NCBI GenBank assembly: GCA_032207245.1
Contig: CM063500.1
Coordinates: 84,901,692-84,965,691, forward strand
Direction: 5' to 3'
DNA: 64,000 nucleotides
DNA from: Pardosa pseudoannulata
Taxonomy: Eukaryota; Arthropoda; Arachnida; Araneae; Lycosidae
Part shown: positions 22,606-35,112 of the stretch, piece after piece
Position numbering within the stretch: the stretch's first letter is position 1
Layout of the letters: every line of letters begins with the position of its first letter
Translations under genes and position numbers: made by a program
The notes under the pieces: model-generated
Seen by the model: the letters and a program-made list of their open reading frames with translations, nothing else
What the model was told of the DNA's origin: nothing
Databases searched by the model: none

Positions 22606-22606
<1 letters not shown>
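22341..22606. other. Spacer leading into the 344-bp duplication
   Basis: The last part (GGCTTTAACTTACAAATATT near 22564) matches 26144-26165, so this flank belongs to the same paralogous block that hosts the Helitron at 26277. Confidence 0.5.

Positions 22607-22653
<47 letters not shown>
22607..22653. repeat. (TA)n microsatellite
   Basis: An uninterrupted TA dinucleotide run of about 47 bases sits immediately before the first copy of the 344-bp duplication. Confidence 0.97.
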
Positions 22654-22656
<3 letters not shown>

Positions 22657-23320
22657 AAATTACTAACTTAGAATTATGAAATTTGGAATAAGTATACATT
22701 AAAATATAACTAAATGAATTTCAACTTTGATTTATGTTTTACATTTTAGAAAATTTTATTTTAAAATTACCCGTTTATTCAAATAATTTTCATGGGCTTG
22801 AATTTACAAATATTCTTGTAATATTTCATTATTAATTAAATACATATTTTTAACATTTTGGAGAATTGATTTATTAATTGATTACATAGTTTTTTACAAA
22901 TATTTTAGCAAAAAACTCCAAGCTTCCAGCTTCCTCCAAACTTTTCCAGCTTCCTTGAAACTTCCAGCTCAACCAAACTTCCAGCAAAAAACTTTTTTGT
23001 AAATTACTAACTTAGAATTATGAAATTTGGAATAAGTATACATTAAAATATAACTAAATGAATTTCAACTTTGATTTATGTTTTACATTTTAGAAAATTT
23101 AATTTTAAAATTACGCGTTTATTCAAATAATTTTCATGTGCTTGAATTTACAAATATTCTTGTAATATTTCATTATTAATTAAATACATATTTTTAACAT
23201 TTTGGAGAATTGATTTATTAATTGATTACATAGTTTTTTACAAATATTTTAGCAAAAAACTCCAAACTTCCAGCTTCCTCCAAACTTTTCCAGCTCAACC
23301 AAACTTCCAGCAAAAAACTA
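22653..23320 (+). repeat. Direct tandem duplication, ~344-bp unit, two copies
   Basis: TTGTAAATTACTAACTTAG starts copies at 22653 and 22997, and the next ~260 bases are almost identical (for example ACCCGTTT against ACGCGTTT), indicating a recent duplication. Each copy ends in a small minisatellite of CTTCCAGC/CCAAACTTCCAG motifs. Copy 1 has an extra unit of it, so the copies differ in length there. GCAAAAAACTCCAAGCTT at 22910 has an inverted partner, AAGCTTGGAGTTTTTGC, at 23331. A more diverged paralogue is split by the Helitron at 26277-27409. Confidence 0.93.
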
Positions 23321-23325
23321 CAAGC

Positions 23326-23720
23326 CTAAAGCTTGGAGTTTTTGCAGGGTTCTCCACTCCCCGTGAACCTTTCTCGCTCGGTGTTCACTTTTAATTTTAG
23401 AATTGTGACTGGCCATGACGTTTTGAAAGGGCACCTGGGCCAGATATGCATAGTAGATACCCCTATTTGTGTTCTGTGTCTTTCACAAACTGTTATGGAT
23501 TTTACTCATGTGACAAGCTGCCCAGACTTACTTGAAATTTTCTACTGACAACTTTCTTTCCAAGGCTAGTTTTTATTGGACTACAAAATGAATTATGGCC
23601 GATGCGGCCGCAGCCCGAACATAGAAGAAAAGTTGTATTGAAGAAAGTTTTATTCTTATATCTTTCTCTGCGCCCACCATATTCGTCTAAAGGTCTTTTC
23701 TCTTTCTCCTTTCTACCCTT
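23326..23720 (+). pseudogene. Non-LTR retrotransposon 3' end (C-terminal coding remnant)
   Basis: The plus-strand frame 23333-23548 encodes FRIVTGHDVLKGHLGQICIV followed by DTPICVLCLS, then MDFTHVTSCPDL. This R-x-TGH-x2-L...L..I-I.....C-x2-C...(M)D..H...CP layout is the C-terminal zinc-knuckle-like region that follows the RT and RNase H domains in Jockey/CR1-group non-LTR retrotransposons. Past the stop, in another frame (about 23575-23620), the sequence resembles the usual tail of that region. RT and endonuclease parts are absent, as expected of a 5'-truncated insertion. I could not identify a target duplication or poly-A tail. Confidence 0.78.
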
Positions 23721-24331
23721 CCCCTTATTATTGTATATGCAAGCAGGAAATCACGTGCCAGTGTAAATTTTTAACGTTAATTTTGAGCTATGTCTCATCT
23801 TTTTCATAAAATTTACGGCAAGCGCGTGGTCGTTGATAAAAATTCGGAAATATTTTTTAATAGCTATGCAATTTGTCGATAATAATTAAAATGTGTTATT
23901 ATTTTGTTATGCATACAATCGAACCTATAATTTTTATATTAATTTTCATATCAAAGAAATACATACTACCAGCTGATTTTTTCAGTATTCTTCGAGATTC
24001 TGATAAAGAAAACAAAGGAAGGAAAAATTTGTATTTGAGAGCGATAGCGCTTTGCGAAATGGAAATAGCCATAGTAAAGAAAATATAGAAATAAATATTA
24101 TCATTAGGGAATCTGAACAATAAGTTTTTATTATAACAATGATTCAGAGGAGAAAAAACGACGACGATCAATAAAGATAAATATCCTTGTACCGATGTAC
24201 TTTCCCACAATGGTCAGTACGTCCATATACAGCTGTAGACTAATTTCTAAGAAGAATTTAGACACAGCTTGGCGTTTACTTGGAGTTTTAATGGGGACCC
24301 CTGCGGAGGATTTATAGCTGATGGAGTGGCA
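23721..24331. other. Spacer, nothing recognised
   Basis: Overlapping frames on both strands (23873-24088 plus, 23899-24210 minus) shadow each other, and neither has a motif. GC content rises from about 24260. Confidence 0.4.
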
Positions 24332-24335
24332 TAAG

Positions 24336-24767
24336 TGTAACGGCCATGCCCAGGCAGGGATGCAGCCATGATATAGAAGGGCGGAGGCTAGGCAATATTG
24401 TCAATTTTCATCAAAGGGGCCATTTTAATGAGCCTACCTGTACACACGAAGGGGTTGCAGATGTGGGAAAATGTCACCCACAAGTGATTGGAAAACAGAA
24501 AAAAGGGACGTCGAGAGGAGGTGTTAAGTTGTAGAAAAAGGGGGAAAAGGAGTCGAGGTCGGAGGTGCAGACAGAAGGGTGCATCCAGATTCCGTGAACA
24601 AACCTGAGAGCTCGGGCCAGCAATATTTTCCAGATCCCACATCCATGCAGCCGTCGCTTCAGCACTGACGTGCAGCCTGCCTACCACCCTACACTGTTTT
24701 TCTGTAATCACTGGAGGTAAACCGACTTAATATTCATCATTATTACCTGGATCTCATAACATTCTCA
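24336..24767 (+). mobile_element. Possible solo LTR (432 bp), tentative
   Basis: A GC-rich island begins TGTAACGGCCATGCCCAGGC at 24336, and a possible end ATTCTCA lies at 24767. TAAG is present on both sides (24332-24335 and 24768-24771), giving TG...CA ends with a possible 4-bp duplication. GC enrichment and lack of coding motifs fit an LTR. Against this, GC-rich sequence already starts near 24290, outside the proposed left edge, and a 4-bp match can occur by chance. The frames at 24346-24711 on both strands lie in this island and show no domain. Confidence 0.3.
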
Positions 24768-24959
24768 TAAGAAAATTCAGTTTAAGAATATTAATGAATA
24801 TCAAAACCAAATAATTGCAGGTCATATCATATATTAATCAAGTCATATATTAATCTGTAAATAATTGTAAAAAATAATGTTACGTTGGCCTAGTGTTTGA
24901 GAAAGAAGAAATTAAAACTCATTAAGAAACACATGTAAAATAGGTCTTGATTAAATTAT

Positions 24960-25345
24960 TTTATACAATTAAGTAAATGCCTAAGGAATACAACTGGAAT
25001 CAACTTATCATTTGTGGATCGAAGACTTCTCTCGAGTCGGCGTCGATCCTAAACAAAATGGCGAAGATTCTTTTCCAAAAAGTTCTCCCACAAACCGTGG
25101 ATACCAGCCATTCACCTTCTCCTCTTCTGGTCACAACCTTGTCCGCTCAAAAAAATCAGACTCCTCGTGGAGAAAAAAACAGGGATCCACCCCAGCACAG
25201 CAAGGGAGGGGAGTCAAAATCCCCCAAACGAATGGACACCTCTATTGGCTGGGAGAAGTCCGAAGTTTTTCTGCAGTTCAAACCGGTGCTGCCCCGGCAT
25301 GTCCCCGACGAACATCCACGGTGAGGGGTAAAAAGAGTTGAACAG
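24960..25345 (+). other. GC-rich island of unknown origin
   Basis: A compositional island (CTTCTCTCGAGTCGGCGTCG, GGGGAGTCAAAATCCCCC, GGTGCTGCCCCGGCATGTCC) stands out from AT-rich flanks. Two overlapping frames, 24977-25324 and 25012-25341, run through it in different phases, and neither has a recognisable domain. AATAAA follows at about 25377. It could be an LTR, another retrotransposon piece, or an unrecognised exon; I cannot decide. Confidence 0.4.
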
Positions 25346-26134
25346 AATGTAACTTATTGTTACAATAATGTACATAATAAATGTTTTGGTTTAAATATAA
25401 GGCATTTACCTATAATTACATAGTGTATATTTTATTGTGATTCCCCTTTGTGAACAAACACTGGTGTTTGCTTTGTAAGTACAGTAAGTACTTTGTAAGT
25501 ACTTTGTACAACACTCCTAACTGAAGGGAGAAAAATATCGAAGTATAATGATCAATTACGAAAGATGAATGTTGTGATAGTGTTATCTATCCTAAAACAC
25601 CATGCTAAAGATATAAGAGAGAAAAGAGGGACGTATTTGAAAATAATTGATATAAATATGTTTAATGAAGTTTTGGAGTGTACAAATAAATATATGCCTG
25701 CAAAAAGACAAATGCTAGAGAGCTCAAGACTGCATTGTTATCTCAAAAGTAGAAATGATGGTACATTTTGGATTGTTACATATGATAAGAACAAAACAAT
25801 TAACAAATTTTATATTTTATATTCATTTATTTTTATCTTCTTTGTGTGCCGAAAATGGTAAAATAACAGTTACCTTAAAAATTAAGAAGCACGAGGGCTT
25901 ATGCAAAACTACTGAACACAAGTGTTGGAAAGCTGAAGAATTCATAAAAAATTACTTCTAAATATAGCTTTTCATTTTATGATGAAAAAAAGGTGCTTTA
26001 ATGAAGATTTTTAATCTTACTCAGTACATTCCCATAAGAAGACATAATACCTTTTGATCCCATAAATATTCATCAGAAATTCCTTTTTTCATTCATTGTA
26101 AATGATCTATTTGTTTTAGAAATTTTTTAACAAA
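25346..26134. other. Spacer, nothing firm
   Basis: A short local repeat, AAGTACTTTGTAAGTACTTTGTA, occurs near 25480-25510. Overlapping frames at 25565-25961 have no motif, and their composition follows the AT-rich surroundings. Confidence 0.4.
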
Positions 26135-26276
26135 TTCTTTATTAACGGTTTTAACTTACAAATATTTAGTTTTGTTGTTTCGAGAAATAGATTTTTTTTA
26201 AATCATTAACGAGTTATGAAATTTTGATTATGTATACAGAAAAGTATAACTAAAGGTATATGAACATCCCCTATAT

Positions 26277-27409
26277 AATAATAGTCTAATATATCTCTTC
26301 GTCTGTCCCCGAAATAATGAAGCGGTTGGACCTGGAATGGTTTGGTTTGGTTTGGAGTGCTACGGTCTACTTTTTGCAACACCAGAGCTAATGAGACCGG
26401 GACCTATAGTTTAAAGCCGATTCCGAACGGCTGTGAACATCGATGTCACTGTGGGATTCGTACACTCGAACTCCGGTACTGAATGCCAGCACCCTAACCA
26501 ATCGGCCATCGTTCGGCGGACCTGGAATGGATAGAGGAATTCATATTAGATTCTTGATGAGTTAGGGTTAGCAAAATTCAAAGCGAGTTTATTTCCTGCT
26601 AAACTATCGATCCGATTCTAAAATAAATTCGTATAAATATGCTTCATATCACAGCAAAAAATACTGTCGTCTTTAAAGCATTCGAAATCCACCCCTTCGA
26701 ATTTTTTCAAGCGTTTAATGGCATTATTTAAGGCTTTATTTTCCCAGTTAAGAGCAGGTAATAAAATTTATCAATTTATCACAAAATAATAAATTCTAAA
26801 ATAATAAAATAATAAATAATAAGTAAAAATAACATTTTTTTTCTAAAATTATGACGTCATTCCTTATCGCATTTAATCCTTTCTTATTTTAAATTATTTA
26901 AATATCTTCTGCATTGTTTTCATACGTTTTATCACTGAACTGAGATATTACCTAAATAATTTTCTTTCATATTTGGCTTAAATAATAGATTAGATACATG
27001 TGATAATTTTAAATTTAATCAATTATTTTTAATTATTTTTTGATGCGATGAAAATTCTATCATCGGTATTAACAAGAAATTCTATCTATCTCCAGAGTGT
27101 AGAGGACATGATAGTTTCATTCCTTTACTTTTATTAATTATTGTGACAAAAAATTGGAAAAGAACTTAACGATGTTTTCGATGTGTCTAAGAAAACTTTG
27201 ACTTATCTTTATAAATGAATTCAACATCATTCTAAACTGCATTCACAGTATCAGGATATTTCAGAGGAGTATGGATATATACAAATTATTGAGGGTGTAC
27301 CAGATAATTCTCAGCCAAAAAACAAATTATTTTTTTTATCTGCCTCACAGGGTACTTCACTATTCTGGAAAATTAAAAATTTTATTGTTCACGTCATATG
27401 ACGGGCTAG
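26277..27409 (+). mobile_element. Non-autonomous Helitron carrying a SINE
   Basis: It starts A|TCCCCTATATAATAATAG at 26277 and ends with ACGTCATATGACGGG followed by CTAG at 27406-27409, then T. The interior matches the 811-bp copy at 20850, with extra AT-rich sequence near 26780-26830. A complete SINE with 13-bp duplication interrupts it at 26341-26517. No Rep/helicase coding is present. The paralogous 344-bp repeat serves as an empty-site reference. Confidence 0.93.
26341..26517 (-). mobile_element. tRNA-derived SINE nested in the Helitron, 13-bp TSD
   Basis: This is the same SINE as at 9704 in opposite orientation: the plus strand reads TTTGGTTTGGTTTGGAGTGC at the tail side and GCCGATTCCGAACGGCT in the body, and ends with GGCCATCGTTCGGC. 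GGACCTGGAATGG flanks it at 26328-26340 and 26518-26530. The Helitron sequence is continuous if the SINE and one TSD are removed, so the SINE is younger. Confidence 0.95.
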
Positions 27410-27600
27410 TTTGTTTATGTCTTACATTTTGAGAATTTAATTTTAAAATTACTCATTTATTCAAATAATTTTCATGTACTTGAATTTACAAATTCTCTTC
27501 TAATATTTCCTTATTAATTAAATGCATATTTTTAACATTTTGCAGAATTGATTTATTAATTGATTATATACTTTTTTAACAAATATTTTATCAAACTTTA

Positions 27601-28270
27601 CGTTGAATGTTGGTGAAAATTTTAATTATTTAAAAATATAGCTAAACTTAAAATGATTTAACAGAATTCTTAATTTGTATATGAGGTAAAAAATTTATAG
27701 GGATATCTGAAAAATTAAATTGCAAGGAGCATTTAAAAAATTAAAATTATTAATTATAAATCAAAGAGATTCACATAGTAATACTTTAATGTGTGTATAC
27801 TCAATATTTAATCCGTGTAAGGTATTAACTTACAAATACACTAGTAACGTCTACTTTCTTTAAGCGTTACTGATAATCAAAAAATTTCCTTCATTTACTT
27901 GGGTATCATAAACTGTTTTATGTTGTCCCTATGGATTTCTGATGAACAAGGTCTTGTTTGCAATCAAAGGAATACGATAGTTATACACTTTTTAAAATGT
28001 GTTTTAACTATTCTCGATACAAAATCGACTCACAGCGATAAAGAGAATACTAAATAAGGTATAAATATACTAAACTGAACATATCTAACAGAAGAATACA
28101 TGGTGAATTTAAATTTGAATTTTATTGCTCTTTTATTAACTATTACTAATTAGGGGGAACGTAAAGAACGTGTATAGTTTCTTTAATTGTCTTCCTTAGT
28201 TCATCAATTTTTGTTAATATTTTTCAAGAAATTAAATGTTGTTATAAATATATTTTTGTATGTGTGAGTG
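27601..28270. other. Spacer, nothing recognised
   Basis: AT-rich sequence without element ends, tandem structure or convincing frames. Confidence 0.4.
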
Positions 28271-28275
28271 TATAT

Positions 28276-28960
<685 letters not shown>

Positions 28961-28965
28961 TATAA

Positions 28966-29219
<254 letters not shown>

Positions 29220-29554
29220 TCATATTTACATAGCATATTTAAAAGTTCAATTATAAGAAACAAGAAGCAGTTGTAATGTATTGCGTAATGTATTTCATTA
29301 CTAGATTGTGAAGTATGTAAAATATACTAACATACTGTTAATTACCAACAAAGGTTATGTATTAATCATTAAAGGAAGACATGCCATCACAGATTTCTAA
29401 TTATGTTTAGATACGTAGCTCACTTTTCGAGGTTAACACATTAATGTTAATCAAATATGTGATAATTTACAATAGTGCAGATGTTTCGCTGTGGAAAGCC
29501 TTGACCATCATAATAGTTTGTGGAAATATTAAGTTATCCCCTGTTTGTCGTCAT

Positions 29555-29895
29555 AGATCAGAATAAATGATGGAACTTGCGTATTAAATTTACATTATGC
29601 CATCATTCTTCTGAGATTTGATCTTTACAACAGGAAGTAAATTATCAGTTGAAGCAGCAATTGAGAAAGTGTAATACGTCACTCTGGTCATTATGTAGAA
29701 TGCTTTTGTATCGAAAAACATGAAATTGACAAGGGTTATAGTTCTCCATCTAAACTTAATTACAAAGTAGGGATTTAATTAAGCAGAATGTCAACGTGCT
29801 TATGAAAATTCAACATTATGTTTAATATGAGTACCGTAACAGATTAAGTTTATATAATCTGCTTTCAATTTAACACTTATGATTATATATGGTTT
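29555..29895 (+). repeat. Duplicated unit, copy 1 of 3
   Basis: The unit starts AGATCAGAATAAATGATGG at 29555 and recurs at 30314 with an offset of 759. Shared landmarks are GTAATACGTCACTCTGG, GTATCGAAAAACATG and TTAACACTTATGATTATAT. Copies 1 and 2 are very similar, with small indels such as an extra TGAGATTTGATC piece in copy 1. No coding potential is evident. Confidence 0.92.
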
Positions 29896-29921
29896 GCTTA
29901 TAAACACACTGAGAGAAGAAT

Positions 29922-30312
<391 letters not shown>

Positions 30313-30313
30313 C

Positions 30314-30730
30314 AGATCAGAATAAATGATGGAACTTGCGTATTAAATTTACATTATGCCATCATTCTTCTGGGACTTTACAACAGGAAGTAAATTATCA
30401 GTTGAAGCAGCAATTGAGAAAGTGTAATACGTCACTCTGGTCATTATGTAGAATGCTTTTGTATCGAAAAACATGAAATTGACAAGGGTTATAATTCTCC
30501 ATCTAAACTTAATAACAAAGTAGAGATTTAATAAGCAGAATGTCTGCGTGCTTACAAAAGTTCTACCTCATGTTTAATATGAATACACTAACAGATTAAG
30601 CTTATATAATCTGCTTTCAGTTTAACACTTATGATTATATAATGTTTGCGTAGGATAGTGTTACAAAAATATTTTTCATAAAACCTAACTAGGTACAATA
30701 GTTACAATACAATTGGCAATACTTATATCC
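30314..30730 (+). repeat. Duplicated unit, copy 2 of 3
   Basis: It matches copy 1 for about 335 bases and then continues through GATAGTGTTACA, AACTAGGTACAATAG and ACAATTGG, which are shared with copy 3 rather than copy 1. The Helitron at 30831-31593 separates it from copy 3. Confidence 0.92.
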
Positions 30731-30830
30731 AGTTTTAAATTATAATAACAAGTATGAATCAATATAATATATATTTTTATTTAAAATTTATTCATAACAG
30801 CAGCACATTTTTGCTTTGTTATAAAATAAA

Positions 30831-31593
30831 CTAGCATATAACCCATCATACGACGGTATCAGTAAAATTTTTAATTTTCCAGAATTGTAAATTACCTTAT
30901 AAGGCAGGTAAAAAGATGGTTTGTTTTTTTGCTGAGAATTATCTGGTACACTCTCAATAATTTGTTTTTCTTCATACTCCTCTAAAGTCTCCCGATACTG
31001 AGAATGCAGTTTAGAATAGAATTTTTTGTATTTTTTTTGTCACATTAATTAATGGAAGTAAAGGAATGAAGCTATCATTTCCACTACACCCTGGAGGTAG
31101 ATAGAATTTGTTGTTAATACCGGTGATAAAATTTTCATTGCAACAAAAATAATAGATGATTAAATTTAAAATAATGACATATGTACGTAATCTATTATTT
31201 AAGCCGAATATAAAAGAAAATTATATACGTCATATCTAATTTTAGTGATAAAAATTATGAAAATAATGCAGATGATATTTAAATAATTTAAAATAAGAAA
31301 TGATTAAATGAGATGGTTAAAGGAATGACGTCATAATGATAGAAAAAATGTTATTTTTACCTTTATATTGTTTGACAAATTGATAAATTGAATAACCTAA
31401 TCTTAACCGGGGAAAATAAGACTTGAAATAATGGCATTAATGCTAGAATGGGGGAGAAGGGGTGGATTTCGAACGTTGCTAACCCTAACTTATCAAGAAT
31501 CCAATATGGATGCCTTTATTCATTCCAGGTACAACAGCTTCATAAATTCGAGGACAGGTGGACAGATAACTTAGGCTATTATTATATAGGGGA
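30831..31593 (-). mobile_element. Non-autonomous Helitron, complete, 763 bp
   Basis: On the minus strand the 5' end is TCCCCTATATAATAATAG at 31593, and the 3' end is the imperfect hairpin ACCGTCGTATGATGGG followed by TTATATGCTAG, with CTAG ending at 30831 and T next to it. The base before the 5' TC is T rather than A, a one-base departure from A|TC. Interior sequence is colinear with the 20850 copy. Frame 31448-31633 is a shadow over the 5' end. Confidence 0.92.
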
Positions 31594-31854
31594 ATGTACT
31601 CTGTTTAGAATAAAATTTGTTTTAGTTAATTAACCAGGCTTTAAGTTCTTAAAAGTTAATTTGGTCTAATAAAGTGATAACTTTTTAAAAGCGTAAAATG
31701 TATGAAACGAAACAAAACGTAAAATATATAAAACGTTTAAAAACGTAATAATGTACACCAAATAAAATATATGAATCTACATGCCAGATAAAATAGCTTT
31801 TGACATGCATAAATAGGGGAAAAAATTACATCAAATCAAAGCTTTTTATTTCTA

Positions 31855-32095
31855 TAATTTACAAGGGTTATAGTACTGCATCTAAATCTAACAAAATAAA
31901 GATTTAATGTAGATGAAATGTAATGTAAATTAGAATCTCAATATGCTTATGGACAAGTTCAGCCATATGTTTTAATGTGAACACACTAATAAATTCAGTT
32001 TATATAGTCTTCTGTTCAGTTCAGCACTTATTATACATTATTTGCTTATAATAGTGTTATAGGAACATATTTCGTAAATTTTAACTAGATGCAAT
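31855..32095 (+). repeat. Duplicated unit, diverged copy 3 of 3
   Basis: ACAAGGGTTATAGTACTGCATCTAAA near 31860, TTCAGTTTATATAGTCT near 31995 and TTTGCTTATAATAGTGTTA near 32041 align with copies 1 and 2, but identity is clearly lower. The 5' half of the unit is not recognisable. Confidence 0.75.
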
Positions 32096-33269
32096 TGGAT
32101 TAACTGTAGTTTTATTTATTGAGTTTAAGTGTAGAATAGAAAACATAGAGGAATATAACATATATTCAGTCGAAAAGGTTTCATTACAACAATTGTCGTG
32201 TAACTCTCGTTTAAATTTTATATATTTACCTATGAACAAATTTTATAGTGGTTATTTGTTTTGTTAGTCACAAAGTCTAAATATTATTTGGGTTGCGTTG
32301 TGTAGACTAAGTTTAAATTCAACCACAGGTTCTGAGAGACTACAGAATTAAAATAAAAAACAAACTAATAAGCTAAAATAAGAGTAACTGAAAACAGCTT
32401 AAAATAAAAAATAAGCAAATTTATTATAATGATATATACATGATTAATATACAAAAATTTGATTAAGTTTCATAAGATTTACTTTTTTAACATGTTCAAT
32501 TAGGGGCCACACTAATTAAGATTTGACAATAATAATTTTCTGTCACTTAGGTAATTATATATATATATATAAGAGAGTGGACCTAATCTCAATTTCAAAT
32601 ATTTATAATAAGTACCTTTGGGGGTCTATAGGGTGTGCTTAGGCGGTACTCCGGTCCTACGCTCTTGTGAGACGATGTAGATACCTTGCGTGTTATCTGA
32701 ATTGATGGGACGACAACGTTGACTCCAGTCTCCCTACTGGTCTGGGGCTTTTAAAGAACTTGGGGGTGATTCTGAAAAGCGGATGAGCTGGAAACTTCTG
32801 ATCGTTGCTAGAGGTCGAGTTCTTGGGCCCAACTCCTTTGATCCCCGTACTATGTCTTCCAGTTCTGAACACTTGCCGTCGAATTCTCGACCTCCGAACT
32901 GTGAACGAATGTCGAAACTCTCCTCGTCTTCTAACCTCTGACAGTCGGATATCTTTCCTCGACTCGACTGCCGAACACCCCTTCTTGTTGACTGTTCATA
33001 TTTTATATTATTTTCATCTCTGTCCCTTCTTACTTCTTTTCGTCCAATCGGGAGAGTTGTATAAATCTATTGGTCACCTTTACCCTGCATTGAACCCGTA
33101 AACATGGGAAAACCTTGCCCCTTCAAATTGGGCACTATCCCATAGGGACTCATAAATAACTCCACAAAGGTACATTCTTATTTAGTGTCATGAACGGAGA
33201 CGCGATTCTAATCTGGAACTGAGATCAGAACCCCGCTCGAGAATCCTGCACACGAAGAAAATCCGTTAA

Positions 33270-34066
33270 CCCTTTGACAGTTTCATTTTTTTCCAGAATT
33301 CCTTCAAAAAAATGTCACATTTTTTATTGCATTTTTTTGTTCATTTTACATTTTTAAGTAAAGATATGTTATTAAAATTAACATTTCTAATATTTTTAAG
33401 CATTTATTACAATTTTTTTTCTTTCTATGAAAGCATCATAGAACTGAAGTTTACCTTTAGTCTCATCGATATCCAAGTTAATTTTTGGAATTCCAGTGAA
33501 AGCAAATCTAGGAGGCGGATCCGAAGGATTATCACAATTAATTTTAAAAAAATGTCTTGCTTGACTGATTCCATCTGTACTACTATCAGAGTCACTATTA
33601 TCCAGGACATCTAGTAAACTTTTGCTACTTTTATTTATAGATAATTCAGTTTCTGATTCCAAGTCACAGTTCGAATCACAAGAAATTAGCTCCAGACGCT
33701 CTGAATTATCCATTATTTAAAAGTAAAAATATATTATTCAACTCTTACATCAATAAAATTATCAGGCGGTTAGTAAAATATAACCAGAAAGCTATACACT
33801 GGAAGATAACAATTCGTCTTCTGATACAAAACATGCGAAAAAACCCGCTCTTTTGAACCAGAGTAAAAAATACAATAAACTGCAAATTATCATTTAATGG
33901 ACAACTATCGCAATCTATACGAATAATTTGTTACTAAAATTGAAAAAAAAATACGTCCGAAACAGTGCAAGCGAAATAGAAATCAGATTGCCCGTACTCC
34001 GTACGGGCAATCAGTAAAGTTCCGAAAGCTGTGCCCGTACGTCTTACGGGCAAAACAGGGAAGGGG
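33270..34066 (-). mobile_element. piggyBac element remnant, 797 bp
   Basis: TTAA lies at 33266-33269 and 34067-34070, with ends CCCTTTGACAG (left) and CCCCTTCCCTGTTTTG (right, reverse complement). It interrupts family A: the flanks join to match copy 1 near 4196. Inside the right end two hairpins share GCCCGTA/TACGGGC arms (33986-34012 and 34033-34051), probable subterminal repeats. It retains only the start of a transposase. Confidence 0.88.
33396..33713 (-). pseudogene. piggyBac transposase, N-terminal remnant
   Basis: The minus-strand frame starts MDNSERLELISCDSNCDLES, an acidic, Ser/Asp-rich N-terminus with SDSDSSTDG, as in many piggyBac transposases and PGBD proteins. It then reaches PPRFAFTGIPKIN followed by QFYDAFI, matching the conserved 'F.G.PGI......F..FF' segment just before the catalytic domain. 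About 105 codons are open, after which the sequence diverges into AT-rich DNA; DDD residues and the C-terminal cysteine domain are absent. The start ATG at 33713 is the first in frame and is plausible as the original. Confidence 0.78.
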
Positions 34067-34244
34067 TTAAAATAATTTGTATAGTCCTCTGTCCCTTACA
34101 AAAGATGTGATGAGGTCAGATTTAGATCCCAAGCATTTTACTTCTCGTTTTATTTATAGCATTTATATTAATAAATCAATCATATTAATTATATAAATTA
34201 TATTAATTATCAATAATATTAATGATTTATATCACCTCACCACG

Positions 34245-35089
34245 ACAATGAGCTTCACGTGCTAGTAAGTTACTGCCGGTCATAATAATGCCGGTAAAGA
34301 TAAAAAACATGTTTCATTTTTATGTAAGTATGGGAAAATGAAAAAAACTCTGTATCATAAAAAAGGACAATTACGTAAAAATATGTTACTGCATTAAGAG
34401 AATATGTAACCTAAAATTTCAATAAAATTATACATTGTATACATTGGTGCTAAAGATATGTAAAAAAGATTAAACGTCTTTTTTATAATCAAAAAATTCT
34501 AATATTTAAAAAAAATGAAGAAAATTTTTTATTGTCTTGTATTAGATACTTTTTATAAAACAAATTAATTTTATAAAAATATAAAGAACAGAAAAGAACT
34601 GGTAGATTCCACACATAGGTTTAGAAAAAAAATACATCTCATTTTGTAACTCTAGAAAGTCAGTTTCTTGAAAAATAAAGAAAAAACTTTTTCAACTTTT
34701 CGGCTTTGGAATGCAGTTATATTTCTTACAGCTCCAGTTTGATTTCTTTCCGGGAAATATTTTATTTGTCTCTGGTGTGCATTGAGAAAGGTTGCATCAA
34801 AATATTCTACAGTAAAAAGAGTTGCACTGGAAAGTGAAACCCAAATATAACGGCTGACTATTACTATATAGAAAACTTTACTTGGCGGAGAATGCAGAAT
34901 AAGAGTGTCATATTTTTATTTCAGTTTCCATTATCAAAAATATTACAAGTCATAAAATGCTCTATTTTATGAAATATTATGAATACAAAAGATATGCAAG
35001 TTTATGAAAGTAATGACCAGTATGTTGAATTATGTAGTTAAATAATAATAAGAGAGTTCTAAAATGTAGAGCAGTAAAAATTTAACAAT
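34245..35089. other. Spacer, nothing recognised
   Basis: AT-rich sequence with no recognisable element ends. A short duplicated motif (GCCGGTCATAATAATGCCGG) occurs near 34274. Confidence 0.4.
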
Positions 35090-35112
35090 AAAATTCTATA
35101 TTGTATCAAATA

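Larger units (their letters stand above)
26135..27600 (+). repeat. Diverged paralogue of the 22.56-22.95 kb block, split by a Helitron
   Basis: Bases 26135-26276 match about 22556-22715 (TTTTAACTTACAAATATTTAG; later GTATAACTAAA), and 27410-27600 match about 22728-22905 (TTTATTCAAATAATTTTCATG; GATTTATTAATTGATTA). Joining the two flanks across the Helitron restores colinearity with the uninterrupted copies. The (TA)n tract of the 22.6-kb copy is absent here. Confidence 0.8.
32281..34240 (-). repeat. Dispersed repeat family A, copy 2, split by piggyBac
   Basis: Read on the minus strand this copy is colinear with 4074-4568 plus 7483-8095: the inverted-repeat start (ATCTAAATCTGACCTCATCA, plus-strand positions ~34105-34130), the AGAATGTACCTTTGTGGAG core (~33160-33180), the GAAATTGAGATTAGGTCC segment (~32584-32601) and the final CTCAGAACCTGTGGTT (~32325). 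Without the piggyBac insertion it is about 1.16 kb, close to copy 1 without its hAT (~1.1 kb). The central minisatellite motifs are degraded here. The frame at 32805-33101 is not supported as a gene. Confidence 0.78.

Noticed and set aside
24977..25341. Two overlapping 110-115 codon ORFs
   Set aside because: Both frames are open over the same GC-rich island and neither shows a domain; openness in two phases argues against real coding.
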